Part shown: positions 18,074-26,826 of the stretch, one piece after another
Layout of the letters: the number at the start of each line of letters is the position of its first letter
Numbering within the stretch: the first letter of the stretch is position 1
From: Roseitalea sp. MMSF_3546
GTDB lineage: Bacteria; Pseudomonadota; Alphaproteobacteria; Rhizobiales; Rhizobiaceae
Length of the DNA stretch: 64,000 nt
Direction of reading: 5' to 3'
Assembly (NCBI RefSeq): GCF_030732865.1
Contig: NZ_JASHKB010000016.1
Coordinates: 1-64,000 of the forward strand
Position numbers and translations under genes: made by a program
The notes under the pieces: model-generated
The model's input: the letters and a program-made list of their open reading frames with translations, nothing else
What the model was told of the DNA's origin: nothing
The model's database searches: none

Positions 18074-18946
18074 TCAGTTCCCCTGCGCCATGCCCGAGCG
18101 GTGCGCCCAGCCGGTGGTGCGCTTTTCGATCCACGCCATCAGCGCGTACATGGCAATGCCTTCGACCGCCAGCATGATCAGGCCGGCGAAGACCAGCGGC
18201 ACGTTGAACTGGCTCTGGGCGGCCAGCATCATGTGGCCAAGGCCCGCATTGGCCGCGATCGTCTCGGAGATCACCGAGCCGACGAAGGCGAGCGTGATCG
18301 CGATCTTCAGCGAGCCGAAGAAATAGGGCATCGAGCGCGGAATGCCGACCTTGAGCATGACGTCGAGCTTCTTGGCGCCGAGCGCGCGCAGCACGTCCTC
18401 CATCTCCGGCTCGATCGTCGCAAGGCCCGTGGCGACATTGACGACGATCGGGAAGAAGGCGATCAGGAAGGCGGTCAGGATCGCCGGCACGTCGCCAATG
18501 CCGAACCAGATGACGAGGATCGGCACCACGGCCACCTTGGGGATCGCGTTGAAGCCGATCATCAGCGGATAGAGCCCGGCATAGATGAAGCGCGACCAGC
18601 CCACCAGCAGGCCGAGCGCCAGCCCGCCCGCCACCGCCATCAGGAAGCCGACGACGGTGGTGTAGAGCGTCTGCACCGAATTGGTCCAGATCGTCGGCCA
18701 GTAGTCGATGATCGCGCCCAGGATGACCGTCGGCGCGGGCAGCACATATTGCGGCACCGTGAACAGCCGCACGCTGCCTTCCCAGATCGCAAACAGGGCG
18801 ATCGTGTAGAGCCAGGGCGCCGCCTTCACCCAGGGGAAAGGCCGGCGTTTCGCCGCGCGCTGCGCCTCGCCGTGCTGGCGCGCTTCCACCCGCCGGGCTT
18901 CGGCCGGCTTGCTGGCGGTGTCGGCCCCGGTCGGTTCGGCGCTCAT
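18074..18946 (-). CDS. ABC transporter permease (NMT1/nitrate-taurine type)
   Basis: A 290-residue inner-membrane permease. A long charged cytoplasmic N-terminus of about 40 residues is followed by six membrane segments. The EAA loop lies in EDVLRALGAKKLDVMLKVGIPRSMPYFFG. It belongs to the SsuC/TauC/ThiX-like group. Its start overlaps the ATPase stop (ATGA). It completes an importer with the ATPase and binding protein upstream. Substrate unknown. Confidence 0.85.
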   Translation of the reverse strand: MSAEPTGADTASKPAEARRVEARQHGEAQRAAKRRPFPWVKAAPWLYTIALFAIWEGSVRLFTVPQYVLPAPTVILGAIIDYWPTIWTNSVQTLYTTVVGFLMAVAGGLALGLLVGWSRFIYAGLYPLMIGFNAIPKVAVVPILVIWFGIGDVPAILTAFLIAFFPIVVNVATGLATIEPEMEDVLRALGAKKLDVMLKVGIPRSMPYFFGSLKIAITLAFVGSVISETIAANAGLGHMMLAAQSQFNVPLVFAGLIMLAVEGIAMYALMAWIEKRTTGWAHRSGMAQGN

Positions 18947-19749
18947 TGGGCGGCCTCGAGTTGTTCGGTGCGGGCGGCGGCGATCAGGCCGCGCAGCTCG
19001 TGCACCAGGTCGGTGAATTCGGGCGTATACATCACTTCGAGATCGCGCGGGCGCTCGAACGGCACGGCGTGGGTCTCGATGATGCGTCCGGGGCGGGCGC
19101 TCATGACGAAGATGCGGTCGGCCAGGAACACCGCCTCGCGCAGATCGTGGGTGACGAGCTGGATCGTCACGTCGGTCTCGTGGTGCAGGTCGCGGATCAC
19201 GCACCACAGTTCCTCGCGCGTGAACGCGTCGAGCGCGCCGAAGGGCTCGTCCAGCATCAGCAGGTCGGGCTCGTGGATCAGCGCGCGGCACAGGTTCGCC
19301 CGCTGCTGCATGCCGCCGGAGAGCTCCCACGGATATTTGTCGCCGAAGCCCTTCAGGCCCACCGTCTCGAGCAGGTGCTCTGCCCTTTCGACATATTCGG
19401 CCCTGTTGGCGCGCAGGCGCCGGCGATGCCTCTGCACGATCTCTAGCGGCAGAAGGATGTTGTCGAGCGTGGTGCGCCAGGGCAGGAGCGTGGGGTTCTG
19501 GAAGGCCATGCCGACGATGGAAACCGGCTCGGTGACCTGCCTGCCGGCCACGGTGATGACGCCCTGCTGGGGAATGTGCAGGCCGGTGACCAGCTTCATC
19601 AGCGTGGATTTGCCGCAGCCGGACGGGCCGACGACGGCCGTGAACTCGCCCTTGTCGACATGCAGCGAAAGGCCGGAGACGGCGAGCGTACCGGCCGGGC
19701 CGCCATAGCGCATGTCGACATCGTCGATGGTGACGAGATGGTTGCTCAC
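18943..19749 (-). CDS. ABC transporter ATP-binding protein (NMT1/nitrate-taurine type)
   Basis: A 268-residue ATPase with Walker A GPSGCGKST, Q-loop AFQNPTLLPW, signature LSGGMQQR, Walker B LLMLDEP and switch His in LVTHDLREA. I chose the GTG at 19749 and not the GTG at 19806, because the upstream one lies inside an intergenic hairpin and the conserved sequence starts soon after 19749. It is coupled to the permease by an ATGA overlap. Confidence 0.88.
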   Translation of the reverse strand: MSNHLVTIDDVDMRYGGPAGTLAVSGLSLHVDKGEFTAVVGPSGCGKSTLMKLVTGLHIPQQGVITVAGRQVTEPVSIVGMAFQNPTLLPWRTTLDNILLPLEIVQRHRRRLRANRAEYVERAEHLLETVGLKGFGDKYPWELSGGMQQRANLCRALIHEPDLLMLDEPFGALDAFTREELWCVIRDLHHETDVTIQLVTHDLREAVFLADRIFVMSARPGRIIETHAVPFERPRDLEVMYTPEFTDLVHELRGLIAAARTEQLEAAQ

Positions 19750-19783
19750 ATCGCCGGTCCCCTGCTGCCCGTTGCCAGTCAAA

Positions 19784-19814
19784 CGCCGGAGGCGGGTCTT
19801 GTCCACCTCCGGCG
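19784..19814 (-). terminator. Intergenic stem-loop between binding protein and ATPase genes
   Basis: A perfect nine-base stem, CGCCGGAGG with CCTCCGGCG, around a 13-base loop. There is no U-tract. Such hairpins after a binding-protein gene usually protect the upstream mRNA or reduce read-through, raising the amount of the periplasmic protein. Confidence 0.6.
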
Positions 19815-19839
19815 CGCGCGTTTCATTGCAGGCCGCGTG

Positions 19840-20847
19840 TCACTGCAGCATGCGTTCCTCGGCGGGCGGCAGGAAGGAGGGGTCGAACACATCCTCGGGC
19901 GCGGGCGGGTCCTGCACGTCCATGGAGATGGCGAGCCAGTCCATCGTCTCGCCGAGCTTTTCCATGTCGATGCCGCCGAACCCGTTCTCCATGACCGCCG
20001 GGGTGAGGATCGACTGCTCGATCGCCATGTTGATGCGGTCGATCTCGACATCCTTGTCGAGCACGCCGTTGCGCTTGAGCACGTAATCCATGGCACCTGC
20101 CGGGTCGGCGACGGTGTCGCGATAGCCCTTGATCAGCGCGCGGATGAAGCCGCTGACCGCCTCGGGATTGTCGGCGGCGAAAACGGGATTGACCATGACC
20201 ACGTTGCCGTAAAGGTCGAGCCCGTTCTCGCCCATCATGATCGGCACGATGTCCTCGTCGGGCACGCCCTGCGCCTTCAGATTGATGACCGAGGAAAAGG
20301 AAAAGCCGAAAATCGCATCGACCTGGCCCTGGGCCAGCATCGGCTCGCGCACGGGGAAGCCGACATTTTCGATGGTGATGTCGGAGGTGTCGATGCCGGC
20401 CGCCTCGACGAAGGCGGGCCACTGGCCGAAGGCGGCGTCGGGCGGCGGGGCGCCCAGCGTCTTGCCCTCCAGCGATTTGGGGTCTTCGGTGATGCCCTGG
20501 CTCTTCAGGCCGATGACGGCGAAGGGCGGGCGCTCATAGGCCATCATCACCGCGGTGACCTTCTGCTCGGGGTTTTCCTCCAGGAACTTGATCAGCGCGT
20601 TGATGTCGCCAAAGCCCATGTCATAGGCGCCGGTGGCCACGCGCGGAATGCTCTCGCGGCTGCCCGCGCCGGAGTCGATGGTCACGTTCAGGCCTTCCTC
20701 TTCGAAATAGCCCTCGTCGAGCGCGATGAAGAAGGGCGCCGAGGGGGCCTCGAACTTCCAGTCGAGCGTGAACTTGACGTCGGTCTGCGCCGCCGCCGGG
20801 ACGGCTGCGACGGCGAGCACCGCCAGTGCTGCAAGGAATTTGCGCAT
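19840..20847 (-). CDS. NMT1/THI5-like ABC substrate-binding protein
   Basis: A 335-residue periplasmic protein with a signal peptide (about 1-21, ending AAA). The mature part begins TDVKFTLDWKFEAPSAPFFIALDEGYFEEEGL, the pattern of the NMT1 family that binds pyrimidines, thiamine precursors, sulfonates or similar small molecules. The gene starts 110 bases beyond the ureG stop on the same strand, so read-through from the urease genes is possible. The nearby urease suggests a nitrogen source as substrate, which is inference only. Confidence 0.85.
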   Translation of the reverse strand: MRKFLAALAVLAVAAVPAAAQTDVKFTLDWKFEAPSAPFFIALDEGYFEEEGLNVTIDSGAGSRESIPRVATGAYDMGFGDINALIKFLEENPEQKVTAVMMAYERPPFAVIGLKSQGITEDPKSLEGKTLGAPPPDAAFGQWPAFVEAAGIDTSDITIENVGFPVREPMLAQGQVDAIFGFSFSSVINLKAQGVPDEDIVPIMMGENGLDLYGNVVMVNPVFAADNPEAVSGFIRALIKGYRDTVADPAGAMDYVLKRNGVLDKDVEIDRINMAIEQSILTPAVMENGFGGIDMEKLGETMDWLAISMDVQDPPAPEDVFDPSFLPPAEERMLQ

Positions 20848-20957
20848 GTGTGATCTCCCTGTCTCGGCCGCCTGGCGCGGCTTGCCGAAGACAGTGCATC
20901 AGGGCCTGCACAAATATCAAGCGCAAAACACCGCGCGCATATTTTATGGGCAACTGC

Positions 20958-21572
20958 TCAGGCGAGGCCGCCCCGATCGATCAAAAAGGCGACAATCTCT
21001 TCAATGCCCTGGCCGGACCTGAGATCGGTGAACAGGTGCGGCCGGCCCGCGCGGTTGGCGCGCGCATCGGCATCCATCCGTTCGAGGTCGACCCCGACAT
21101 GGGGCGCCAGATCGGCCTTGTTGACGATCAGAAGATCCGAGCGGGTGATGGCCGGCCCGCCTTTGCGCGGAATGTCGCCGCCCTGACATACCGAGATGAC
21201 GTAAAGCGACAGATCGGCAAGATCGGGCGAGAAGGTGGCGGCCAGATTGTCGCCGCCCGATTCGATGAAGATCACGTCGAGGCCGGGATGGCGTTCGGTC
21301 ATCTGCTCGATGGCGCGCAGATTGATCGAGGCGTCTTCCCTGATGGCGGTGTGCGGGCAGCCGCCGGTCTCGACGCCCATGACGCGGTCGGCGGGCAGGG
21401 CCTGCATGCGCGTCAGCGCCTCGGCGTCCTCGCGGGTATAGATGTCGTTGGTGATCACGGCGACGGAGTGGGTCTCGCGCATCGCCTCGCACAGGCGGGC
21501 GGTGAGCGTGGTCTTGCCGGAGCCGACGGGGCCGCCGATCCCGACGCGCAAGGGGCCGTTTGCATGGGTCAT
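20958..21572 (-). CDS. ureG: Urease accessory GTPase UreG
   Basis: A 204-residue SIMIBI-class GTPase that drives nickel insertion into urease. P-loop [11 protein letters not shown] near residue 14, the [11 protein letters not shown] segment, metal-binding motif GGCPHTA with its invariant Cys-Pro-His, the FIESGGDN stretch and NKxD motif NKADLAP are all present. The ATG at 21572 overlaps the ureF stop. It is the last urease gene of the cluster. Confidence 0.96.
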   Translation of the reverse strand: MTHANGPLRVGIGGPVGSGKTTLTARLCEAMRETHSVAVITNDIYTREDAEALTRMQALPADRVMGVETGGCPHTAIREDASINLRAIEQMTERHPGLDVIFIESGGDNLAATFSPDLADLSLYVISVCQGGDIPRKGGPAITRSDLLIVNKADLAPHVGVDLERMDADARANRAGRPHLFTDLRSGQGIEEIVAFLIDRGGLA

Positions 21573-22231
21573 GACATGAACAGTCTGGGCTGAAGCATCT
21601 GGTGGCGCTGGCAAGCAATATCGGCGCCAAACGCGCTTGCGCCAAGATCGTCGAGCGTGGCGGCGGCGGCTTGTCGGGCGCATTGTGCGACGACCGGCTC
21701 GATCCGGGCCAGGATCGCGGCGGCGCCCGACTGGCCGATGACCGAAAGCCGGATCGCGCATTGAAGCTGGTTGGTGGCAAACGTGTTCAGCCAGGCGGCC
21801 AGCGCCTTGTCGGCTTCGATACGCGCCCGCCCGGTCACAACGCCGACGGCGACGGGCAGCGGCGTTTCGCGCGGGGGCAGGGCGCCCGCGCCGAACCAGT
21901 GGGCGGCGGCATCGAGAAAGGCCGCGCCCTGGTCGCGCGCCTCGCGATGGCGCTCGGCCGAACTGGCCAGCGCAAGGCACAGCGCCGACAGTTCGGCGAT
22001 GCGGCCGGCGTTCCCGGCACCGCGATGGGCTTCGGCCAGAAGCACCGCATCGTTCCACAGCGTGCCATGAACCATGGCATCGGCGATCCATCGGTGAAGA
22101 TCGTCGCCGCGGCGCACCGTGCCGTCCGCGACGGCCTGTTCGAGGCCGGCCGAATAGGCAAAGCCGCCGGTCGGAAAGACCGGCGACAGCCAGCTCATCA
22201 GGCGGATCAGGCTGCGGGTCTGGTCATTCAT
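21569..22231 (-). CDS. ureF: Urease accessory protein UreF
   Basis: A 220-residue all-helical protein with the family start [24 protein letters not shown]. UreF bridges UreG and the apo-urease complex and acts in nickel delivery. The start overlaps the YrhK-like gene stop by four bases (ATGA) and the end overlaps ureG, so the three genes are coupled. Confidence 0.95.
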   Translation of the reverse strand: MNDQTRSLIRLMSWLSPVFPTGGFAYSAGLEQAVADGTVRRGDDLHRWIADAMVHGTLWNDAVLLAEAHRGAGNAGRIAELSALCLALASSAERHREARDQGAAFLDAAAHWFGAGALPPRETPLPVAVGVVTGRARIEADKALAAWLNTFATNQLQCAIRLSVIGQSGAAAILARIEPVVAQCARQAAAATLDDLGASAFGADIACQRHQMLQPRLFMS

Positions 22232-22509
22232 ATCGTCAGTTTTTCGGCAACGTCATCGATTTCGCCAAGGGCGATGTAGTGGATTTCGCGGGCAAGCCGG
22301 ATGGTGGGCTTGAGGGCGAAGAATACCGATCCGGCGACGAAAAACCAGATGGCGGCGGTCTCATACTCGGGAAAGAAGAACAGAAACGAGCCGACGATGA
22401 AGGAAAAGGCGGCCGTGAAGTCGACCGCGGTGAACGCCATTTCATAGGCTGCATAGATCTTCTTGTGGCGGGAGGACTTGTTGCGGTTGCCCGGTGCGAA
22501 AAGCGCCAT
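22228..22509 (-). CDS. YrhK-domain small membrane protein
   Basis: A 93-residue protein with two membrane segments (about 28-48 and 50-68) joined by EYETA, the pattern of the YrhK-like family. GGAG stands before the ATG. It is inserted between ureE and ureF with a four-base overlap to ureF. Its role is unknown; co-translation with ureF suggests a link to urea, nickel or acid stress, but that is inference. Confidence 0.7.
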   Translation of the reverse strand: MALFAPGNRNKSSRHKKIYAAYEMAFTAVDFTAAFSFIVGSFLFFFPEYETAAIWFFVAGSVFFALKPTIRLAREIHYIALGEIDDVAEKLTI

Positions 22510-22557
22510 GATGAACTCCGTTGGTCGTCGCGTCCGATCCGACAGCCGGAGAATGCG

Positions 22558-23061
22558 TCAACCGCCATCGGGGTTTCGTGGCGCTTTGTCCTCATCGTGA
22601 TGGTGGCTGCCGTGGTGGTGATGGCCGGCATGGGCGTCGCCATAGGCCCCGCCCTCGGGGTCGAAGGGTTCGTCGATCTCGGTGACCGTCGCACCGAGAC
22701 CGGTGAGCATGTCGGCGATGACATGGTCGCGCCGGACCACGATCCGATCGGCTTCGATCTGGGCGGCAAGGTGCCGGTTGCCGATCTGCCAGGCGAGCGC
22801 CAGCAGGTGACGACCGTCGCGCCCGCGCACTTGCATGAGCGGCTCGGGTGCGGCGCGCACCGCGATCACCCGGCCATCGTCGAGCACCAGACCGTCGCCA
22901 TGGCGCAGCAGCCGCGCCTGGGGCAGCGACAACACGAAATCGATGCCGCCATCCGATGTCAGACGGATGCGGCGGCGATGGCGCGCGGATTCGTCGAGCG
23001 TGATGGTGTCGACCGGCGCCTCGGCCGGCCGCACCACGGTTGCGGCAACCGGCCCGCTCAC
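22558..23061 (-). CDS. ureE: Urease nickel metallochaperone UreE
   Basis: A 167-residue protein with an N-terminal UreE domain, a C-terminal metal-binding domain (LAWQIGNRHLAAQ), and a histidine-rich tail (HAGHHHHGSHHHDEDK) for nickel storage. It starts with GTG overlapping the host-attachment gene stop (GTGA). UreE delivers Ni(II) to the UreG/UreF/UreD complex; ureD itself is not in this window. Confidence 0.93.
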   Translation of the reverse strand: MSGPVAATVVRPAEAPVDTITLDESARHRRRIRLTSDGGIDFVLSLPQARLLRHGDGLVLDDGRVIAVRAAPEPLMQVRGRDGRHLLALAWQIGNRHLAAQIEADRIVVRRDHVIADMLTGLGATVTEIDEPFDPEGGAYGDAHAGHHHHGSHHHDEDKAPRNPDGG

Positions 23062-23573
23062 CTGTGACGGCCCGCCTGCTGGCCCTCGGAATGAAGCAGC
23101 AGCTTTTCGATCTTGTCGACGGCGTGGTTGGTCAGGTCCTTGTCCACTTCGGCGATGATCCGGTCGGCGACCTCGGGATGCAGCGCCTTGCGGATCTCGC
23201 CGAGCACATGCGGCGCGGCCGCAAGGACCAGCGCCCTGAAGCGCCCGGCATGGGCGTATTTGTACAGCCGGTCGGCGATGTCCCTGGCAAAGCGATCCTT
23301 TTCGAGGCGGTGCCAGTCGGTTTCGTCCACCGCGCTGCGATGACCATGCCCCGCCCCGGCCGGCATGGCGCGCGAGCCGGTGCCGCCGTCATTGAAGCGG
23401 CCGGGCGTGTCGGTGCCCTGTTCGCGCGTGGGCGGATTGCGCTGCTCGTCCTCGCGGAACACCTCGAGATTGGGAAACTTCTCGTCGCCTTCATTGCGCA
23501 AGAAGAGCGCCTTTTCGCCGTCGGCGACAACGACCCATCCGTCATGGCTGAGTGCGATGTTGTTTTCGGTCAC
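23058..23573 (-). CDS. Host attachment family protein
   Basis: A 171-residue protein of the family named host attachment protein in rhizobia and Agrobacterium. It begins with ALSHDGWVVVADGEKALFLRNEGD, has a Gly/His-rich middle, and ends with an LVLAAAPHVLGEIRKALHP segment resembling eRF1 domain 1-like proteins. The GTG at 23573 has GGAG seven bases upstream. It is translationally coupled to ureE. Despite the name, a role in attachment is poorly supported; it may act in translation or stress. Confidence 0.75.
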   Translation of the reverse strand: MTENNIALSHDGWVVVADGEKALFLRNEGDEKFPNLEVFREDEQRNPPTREQGTDTPGRFNDGGTGSRAMPAGAGHGHRSAVDETDWHRLEKDRFARDIADRLYKYAHAGRFRALVLAAAPHVLGEIRKALHPEVADRIIAEVDKDLTNHAVDKIEKLLLHSEGQQAGRHR

Positions 23574-23635
23574 GGTTTCACTCCATTGGTTTGCCCCGGA
23601 CGTCCGGTCGCCGGTGGCGGCCGGCCGTGCCGGGC

Positions 23636-24424
23636 TCACTGACACAGCCGGTAGCGGCTGGCGCGGCCGGCGATGTCCAGATGCAGATGGTCGTCATGAT
23701 ATGCGTCCGATCCCGGTCCGAGAACAGTGGAAAACGACAAACAGGCCGAAGCGCGCACGGCGCGCTGGAAGGCCTCCTCGATGTCGCCGTCGCCCGCGCG
23801 CGGCGCGATCGCGATCGGCGGGCGGCCGTTGAAGGTGAAGCCGGTGACGTCGACGGCCGCGCCGATGGCATGGTGCGAAAGCTTGCCGGTGGGCCGATTG
23901 TTGCGCCGGCGGCAGGCATAGGCCTGGCTGTGCCGGATGCCGGCCAGCGTGACGCCCTGGCCGTCGCCGGTGGCGCGCGCCTCGCGCGACAGGCCGCGCG
24001 TCGCCGGGATCACGCCCTGGCGGATCCAAAGTGCCAGTGCCAGCGCCGTCTCGCAGCGCATGGCGATGCCGCCCGGCTGCAGTTCGACATCGCCGATCGC
24101 CGTGATCTCGTAGGCCGGCGCGAAGCCGCAGCCGCCCTCGCCGTCGACGCCATCGGTGCGTTCGTAGTCGACGCGCAGCCGGTCGAGCCGGGCCTGGCAA
24201 CCCTTGACCGGGGCGATGACCGGCAGTGGCGGGACGTCTTCGTCGGCCAGATCGTCTTCCGCCGCCTCCGCTTCGCCGGTGCCGGTGTCCGCGTCGCCCG
24301 CGCTCGGCGCCGGCCGGGTCGGTGGCTCGCCGGGAACAGGCAGGTCGTCGGCGGCGATCTGCGCCATCGCCGGCGGGGCGGTGGCGGTCAGGACGATCGC
24401 GATGGCAAGGGCGAGGCGCCGCAT
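23636..24424 (-). CDS. Extensin-like family protein, peptidoglycan peptidase fold
   Basis: A 262-residue protein with a signal peptide (about 1-21), an acidic/proline-rich linker and a C-terminal extensin-like domain. The metal-site pattern SHHAIGAAVDVTGF and the later HDDHLHLD match LAS-type zinc peptidases, so it probably cuts peptide stems in the cell wall. It follows the L,D-transpeptidase gene with one base between stop and ATG, so the two are co-expressed and probably work together on peptidoglycan. Confidence 0.8.
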   Translation of the reverse strand: MRRLALAIAIVLTATAPPAMAQIAADDLPVPGEPPTRPAPSAGDADTGTGEAEAAEDDLADEDVPPLPVIAPVKGCQARLDRLRVDYERTDGVDGEGGCGFAPAYEITAIGDVELQPGGIAMRCETALALALWIRQGVIPATRGLSREARATGDGQGVTLAGIRHSQAYACRRRNNRPTGKLSHHAIGAAVDVTGFTFNGRPPIAIAPRAGDGDIEEAFQRAVRASACLSFSTVLGPGSDAYHDDHLHLDIAGRASRYRLCQ

Positions 24425-24425
24425 G

Positions 24426-25391
24426 TCAGTTGTCGAAGACAACCGTCGCACCCCGATCGATGTTGCGGGCCAGTTCGAGCGCGTCCCAGTTGGTCAGCCG
24501 CACGCAGCCATGCGAGACGTTCTTGGCGATGGTGGCGGGATCGGAGGTGCCGTGCAGGCCGTAGGTGGGCTTGGACAGGTCGATCCAGACCAGACCGACC
24601 GGCCCGTTCGGCCCCGGCGGCAGGGTGAGCTGTTCGTCATTGTCGCCCTGCTGGAAGTTCTCGTCGGGCTTGTAGGCATAGGTCGGCTCGACGGCGATGC
24701 CGACGACCTCGTGCGTGCCGGTGGGTGAGGGGTTCTGGGCCGAACCGATCGTGACCGGATAGCTGGCCACGGGCTCATCGGCGGCGCCATAGGCGAAGAT
24801 GCGGCTTTCGGACTTGTCGGCACGTACCCTTGTGACCTGCGCGTCCAGATTGGCACCCGGGCGGGTCACCGTCAGTTGCTCGCTGACGCTGAAGCTGGCT
24901 CGGGGGTTGAGTTCACGCAGGAAGTCGATATCCATATGGAACTTTTCCGCCACCGCCTCGGCCACCGATGTGTGGCCGAGCCATTCCATTTCGGCCAGGA
25001 GGGCATAGTCGCCCGGCAGGTCGGGCCGCAGCCTGGCGGCATCGTCTTCGGCGATCGTGTAGGTGCCGACGATGTCATCACCCGCGCCGGACATGCCCGT
25101 CAGCCGGCGCCAGAGCATTTCGTCCGGACGGCCGTCGACGGGCAGGCCATGAAGCCGCTCATAGGCGCGAATGGCGCTTTGCGTGTTGCCGCCCCAGTAG
25201 CCGTCGATGACGCCGGGCGAGACGTTGGCCCGATCGAGCAGCACCTGAAGCTTGACCATCATCGCGCTGCGTTCGTCGGGGATGGTGTCCGTATAGCCGG
25301 CCCGATTGATCGCTTCGGCATCGAGCGCGGCGGCGGGCGTTGCGGCGAGGATGGCGCAGGCGGTGAGTATGTGTCTGAGAGATTTTTTCAT
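24426..25391 (-). CDS. L,D-transpeptidase with peptidoglycan-binding domain
   Basis: A 321-residue exported protein with a signal peptide (about 1-22). A PG-binding-1 domain (about 35-100, VIDGYWGGNTQSAIRAYERLHGLPVDG) is followed by a YkuD catalytic domain ending HG...SHGCVRLTN, whose cysteine is the nucleophile. It forms 3-3 cross-links or anchors proteins to peptidoglycan, a common trait of Hyphomicrobiales walls. The ATG at 25391 directly starts the signal peptide. Confidence 0.9.
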   Translation of the reverse strand: MKKSLRHILTACAILAATPAAALDAEAINRAGYTDTIPDERSAMMVKLQVLLDRANVSPGVIDGYWGGNTQSAIRAYERLHGLPVDGRPDEMLWRRLTGMSGAGDDIVGTYTIAEDDAARLRPDLPGDYALLAEMEWLGHTSVAEAVAEKFHMDIDFLRELNPRASFSVSEQLTVTRPGANLDAQVTRVRADKSESRIFAYGAADEPVASYPVTIGSAQNPSPTGTHEVVGIAVEPTYAYKPDENFQQGDNDEQLTLPPGPNGPVGLVWIDLSKPTYGLHGTSDPATIAKNVSHGCVRLTNWDALELARNIDRGATVVFDN

Positions 25392-25524
25392 GGGTGCCGG
25401 GTCAACGCCATGCGCCGTCGCAGGTTCCCGGCCTGTCCGCTCGGAACGGCGATCGCCTCCTCGCCTGCCTGGAAACGGCGGTCGGCCGGGCCGATACACC
25501 AGGTGAGCCGGTCGCGCTTCGGCG

Positions 25525-25992
25525 TCAGGCGGCCGGGCCATCGGGAAAGAAGCGTTCGTCGAGCACCTGGGCGACCGAATAGGGGCAGGCCTCGGGAAAG
25601 GCCTCGTAGGCGATGCCGGTTTCCCGTTCGGCCGCGAGACGGGCCTCCATGTAGGCATGCGGCATTTCTTCGGCCGGGTAATGCTTGAGGCTGGGATTCT
25701 CGCCGATGATCTTTGTCAAACGCTTTCGGTGAATCTTGATGCTGGCTTCCCAGCCGCCCTTGCGCTTGTCCGGCTGGAAGTGCCATTTCAGAAGATGCAG
25801 CAGCACGAGCACGAGCCGGCTTTCGATCTCTCGCTTTTCGCTCTTCCCCAAGCTCTCGATCTCCTCGGCCAGGTTTTCACGATCGACGAGGTCGAAGCGC
25901 CCGGCGCGCACGGCGGCGGCCTGGTCCATGGTCCAGCCGTAATAGTCGGCCTCAAAGGCGCGGGGCTTTTGAAGGCGGGCGTGCTTGTTCAT
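25525..25992 (-). CDS. DUF29 family protein, copy 1
   Basis: A 155-residue DUF29 protein with the family motifs YEADYYGWTMDQAA (here FEADYYGWT) and RENLAEEIESLGKSEKREIESRL, then LLHLLKWHFQPD. It is nearly identical to the copy at 26293-26760, except for a cluster of changes in residues about 95-120. Function is unknown; DUF29 genes are often near toxin-antitoxin loci. It is the downstream member of a 768-base tandem duplication that also copied part of parE. Confidence 0.8.
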   Translation of the reverse strand: MNKHARLQKPRAFEADYYGWTMDQAAAVRAGRFDLVDRENLAEEIESLGKSEKREIESRLVLVLLHLLKWHFQPDKRKGGWEASIKIHRKRLTKIIGENPSLKHYPAEEMPHAYMEARLAAERETGIAYEAFPEACPYSVAQVLDERFFPDGPAA

Positions 25993-26058
25993 GGGTCCAT
26001 GATATCTCAAGGCTGCCTGGTTGGGAAACGGTTGATTGCGCGTTGCTCGATCCAGGGC

Positions 26059-26267
26059 TCAACGGGAGTCGGGGCCCGTCTCTTCGTGGGCGAGCAACGT
26101 CAGATAGTCGCTTGCTCCGTGAAGAACCCTGATGATCTCCACGCTATCGGGGCGTATGCGATAGATGATCAGGTAGTCACGATAGAGGCGACGCCGAAGC
26201 TCGGAGTAGCCGGGCAATGCCGCGTAGCGCTCGGCATGCGCTGCAGCCCGGCGCAGCGTTCGCGCAG
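26059..26267 (-). pseudogene. Truncated parE remnant
   Basis: About 209 bases nearly identical to the 3' two-thirds of the intact parE at 26827-27141. It lacks the 5' third, which is cut off at about 26267 where the sequence joins the next DUF29 copy. It also lacks one G near 26232 (CTCGGCATG for CTCGGGCATG), which shifts the frame. No start or partner antitoxin remains, so it is a relic of the tandem duplication. Confidence 0.85.
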
Positions 26268-26292
26268 GTTTCGGCCCCGCCGCGCTTCGGCG

Positions 26293-26760
26293 TCAGGCGG
26301 TCGGGCCATCGGGAAAGAAGCGCTCGTCGAGCACCTGGGCGACCGAATAGGGGCAGGCCTCGGGAAAGGCCTCGTAGGCGATGCCGGTTTCCCGTTCGGC
26401 CGCGAGACGGGCCTTGGCATAGGCCATGGCAAGTCGTTGTACGGGGTAGTCCTTCAAGCTCGGGTTTTCGGATAGAACCTCGTTGAGGTCGTTGCGCTGC
26501 ACCCGGATGCTGGCTTCCCAGCCGCCCTTGCGCTTGTCCGGCTGGAACTGCCATTTCAGAAGATGCAGCAGCACGAGCATGAGCCGGCTTTCGATCTCTC
26601 GCTTTTCGCTCTTTCCCAAGCTCTCGATCTCCTCGGCCAGGTTTTCACGATCGACGAGGTCGAAGCGCCCGGCGCGCACCGCGGCGGCCTGGTCCATGGT
26701 CCAGCCGTAATAGTCGGCCTCATAGGCGCGGGGCTTGTCGAGGCGGGCGTGCTTGTTCAT
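26293..26760 (-). CDS. DUF29 family protein, copy 2
   Basis: A 155-residue DUF29 protein, the upstream twin of 25525-25992. N-terminal residues 1-90 and the C-terminal AAERETGIAYEAFPEACPYS block are nearly unchanged between the copies. The middle reads VQRNDLNEVLSENPSLKDYP here and IHRKRLTKIIGENPSLKHYP in the other. It lies 66 bases after the parE stop. An upstream in-frame TTG at 26778 is possible, but the ATG at 26760 starts the conserved sequence. Confidence 0.8.
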   Translation of the reverse strand: MNKHARLDKPRAYEADYYGWTMDQAAAVRAGRFDLVDRENLAEEIESLGKSEKREIESRLMLVLLHLLKWQFQPDKRKGGWEASIRVQRNDLNEVLSENPSLKDYPVQRLAMAYAKARLAAERETGIAYEAFPEACPYSVAQVLDERFFPDGPTA

Positions 26761-26826
26761 GGGTCCATGATATCTCAAGGCTGCCTGGTTGGGAAACGGT
26801 TGATTGCGCGTTGCTCGATCCAGGGC

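Noticed and set aside
18074-20847. Naming the first NMT1 importer thiXYZ or a urea transporter
   Set aside because: The family also carries pyrimidines, sulfonates and others. No TPP riboswitch or thi gene is seen, and urea importers of the Urt type have different binding proteins.
20848-20957. Sigma-54 site before the first NMT1 binding-protein gene
   Set aside because: I looked for TGGCACG-N4-TTGC on the minus strand; the best match lacks the -24 GG.
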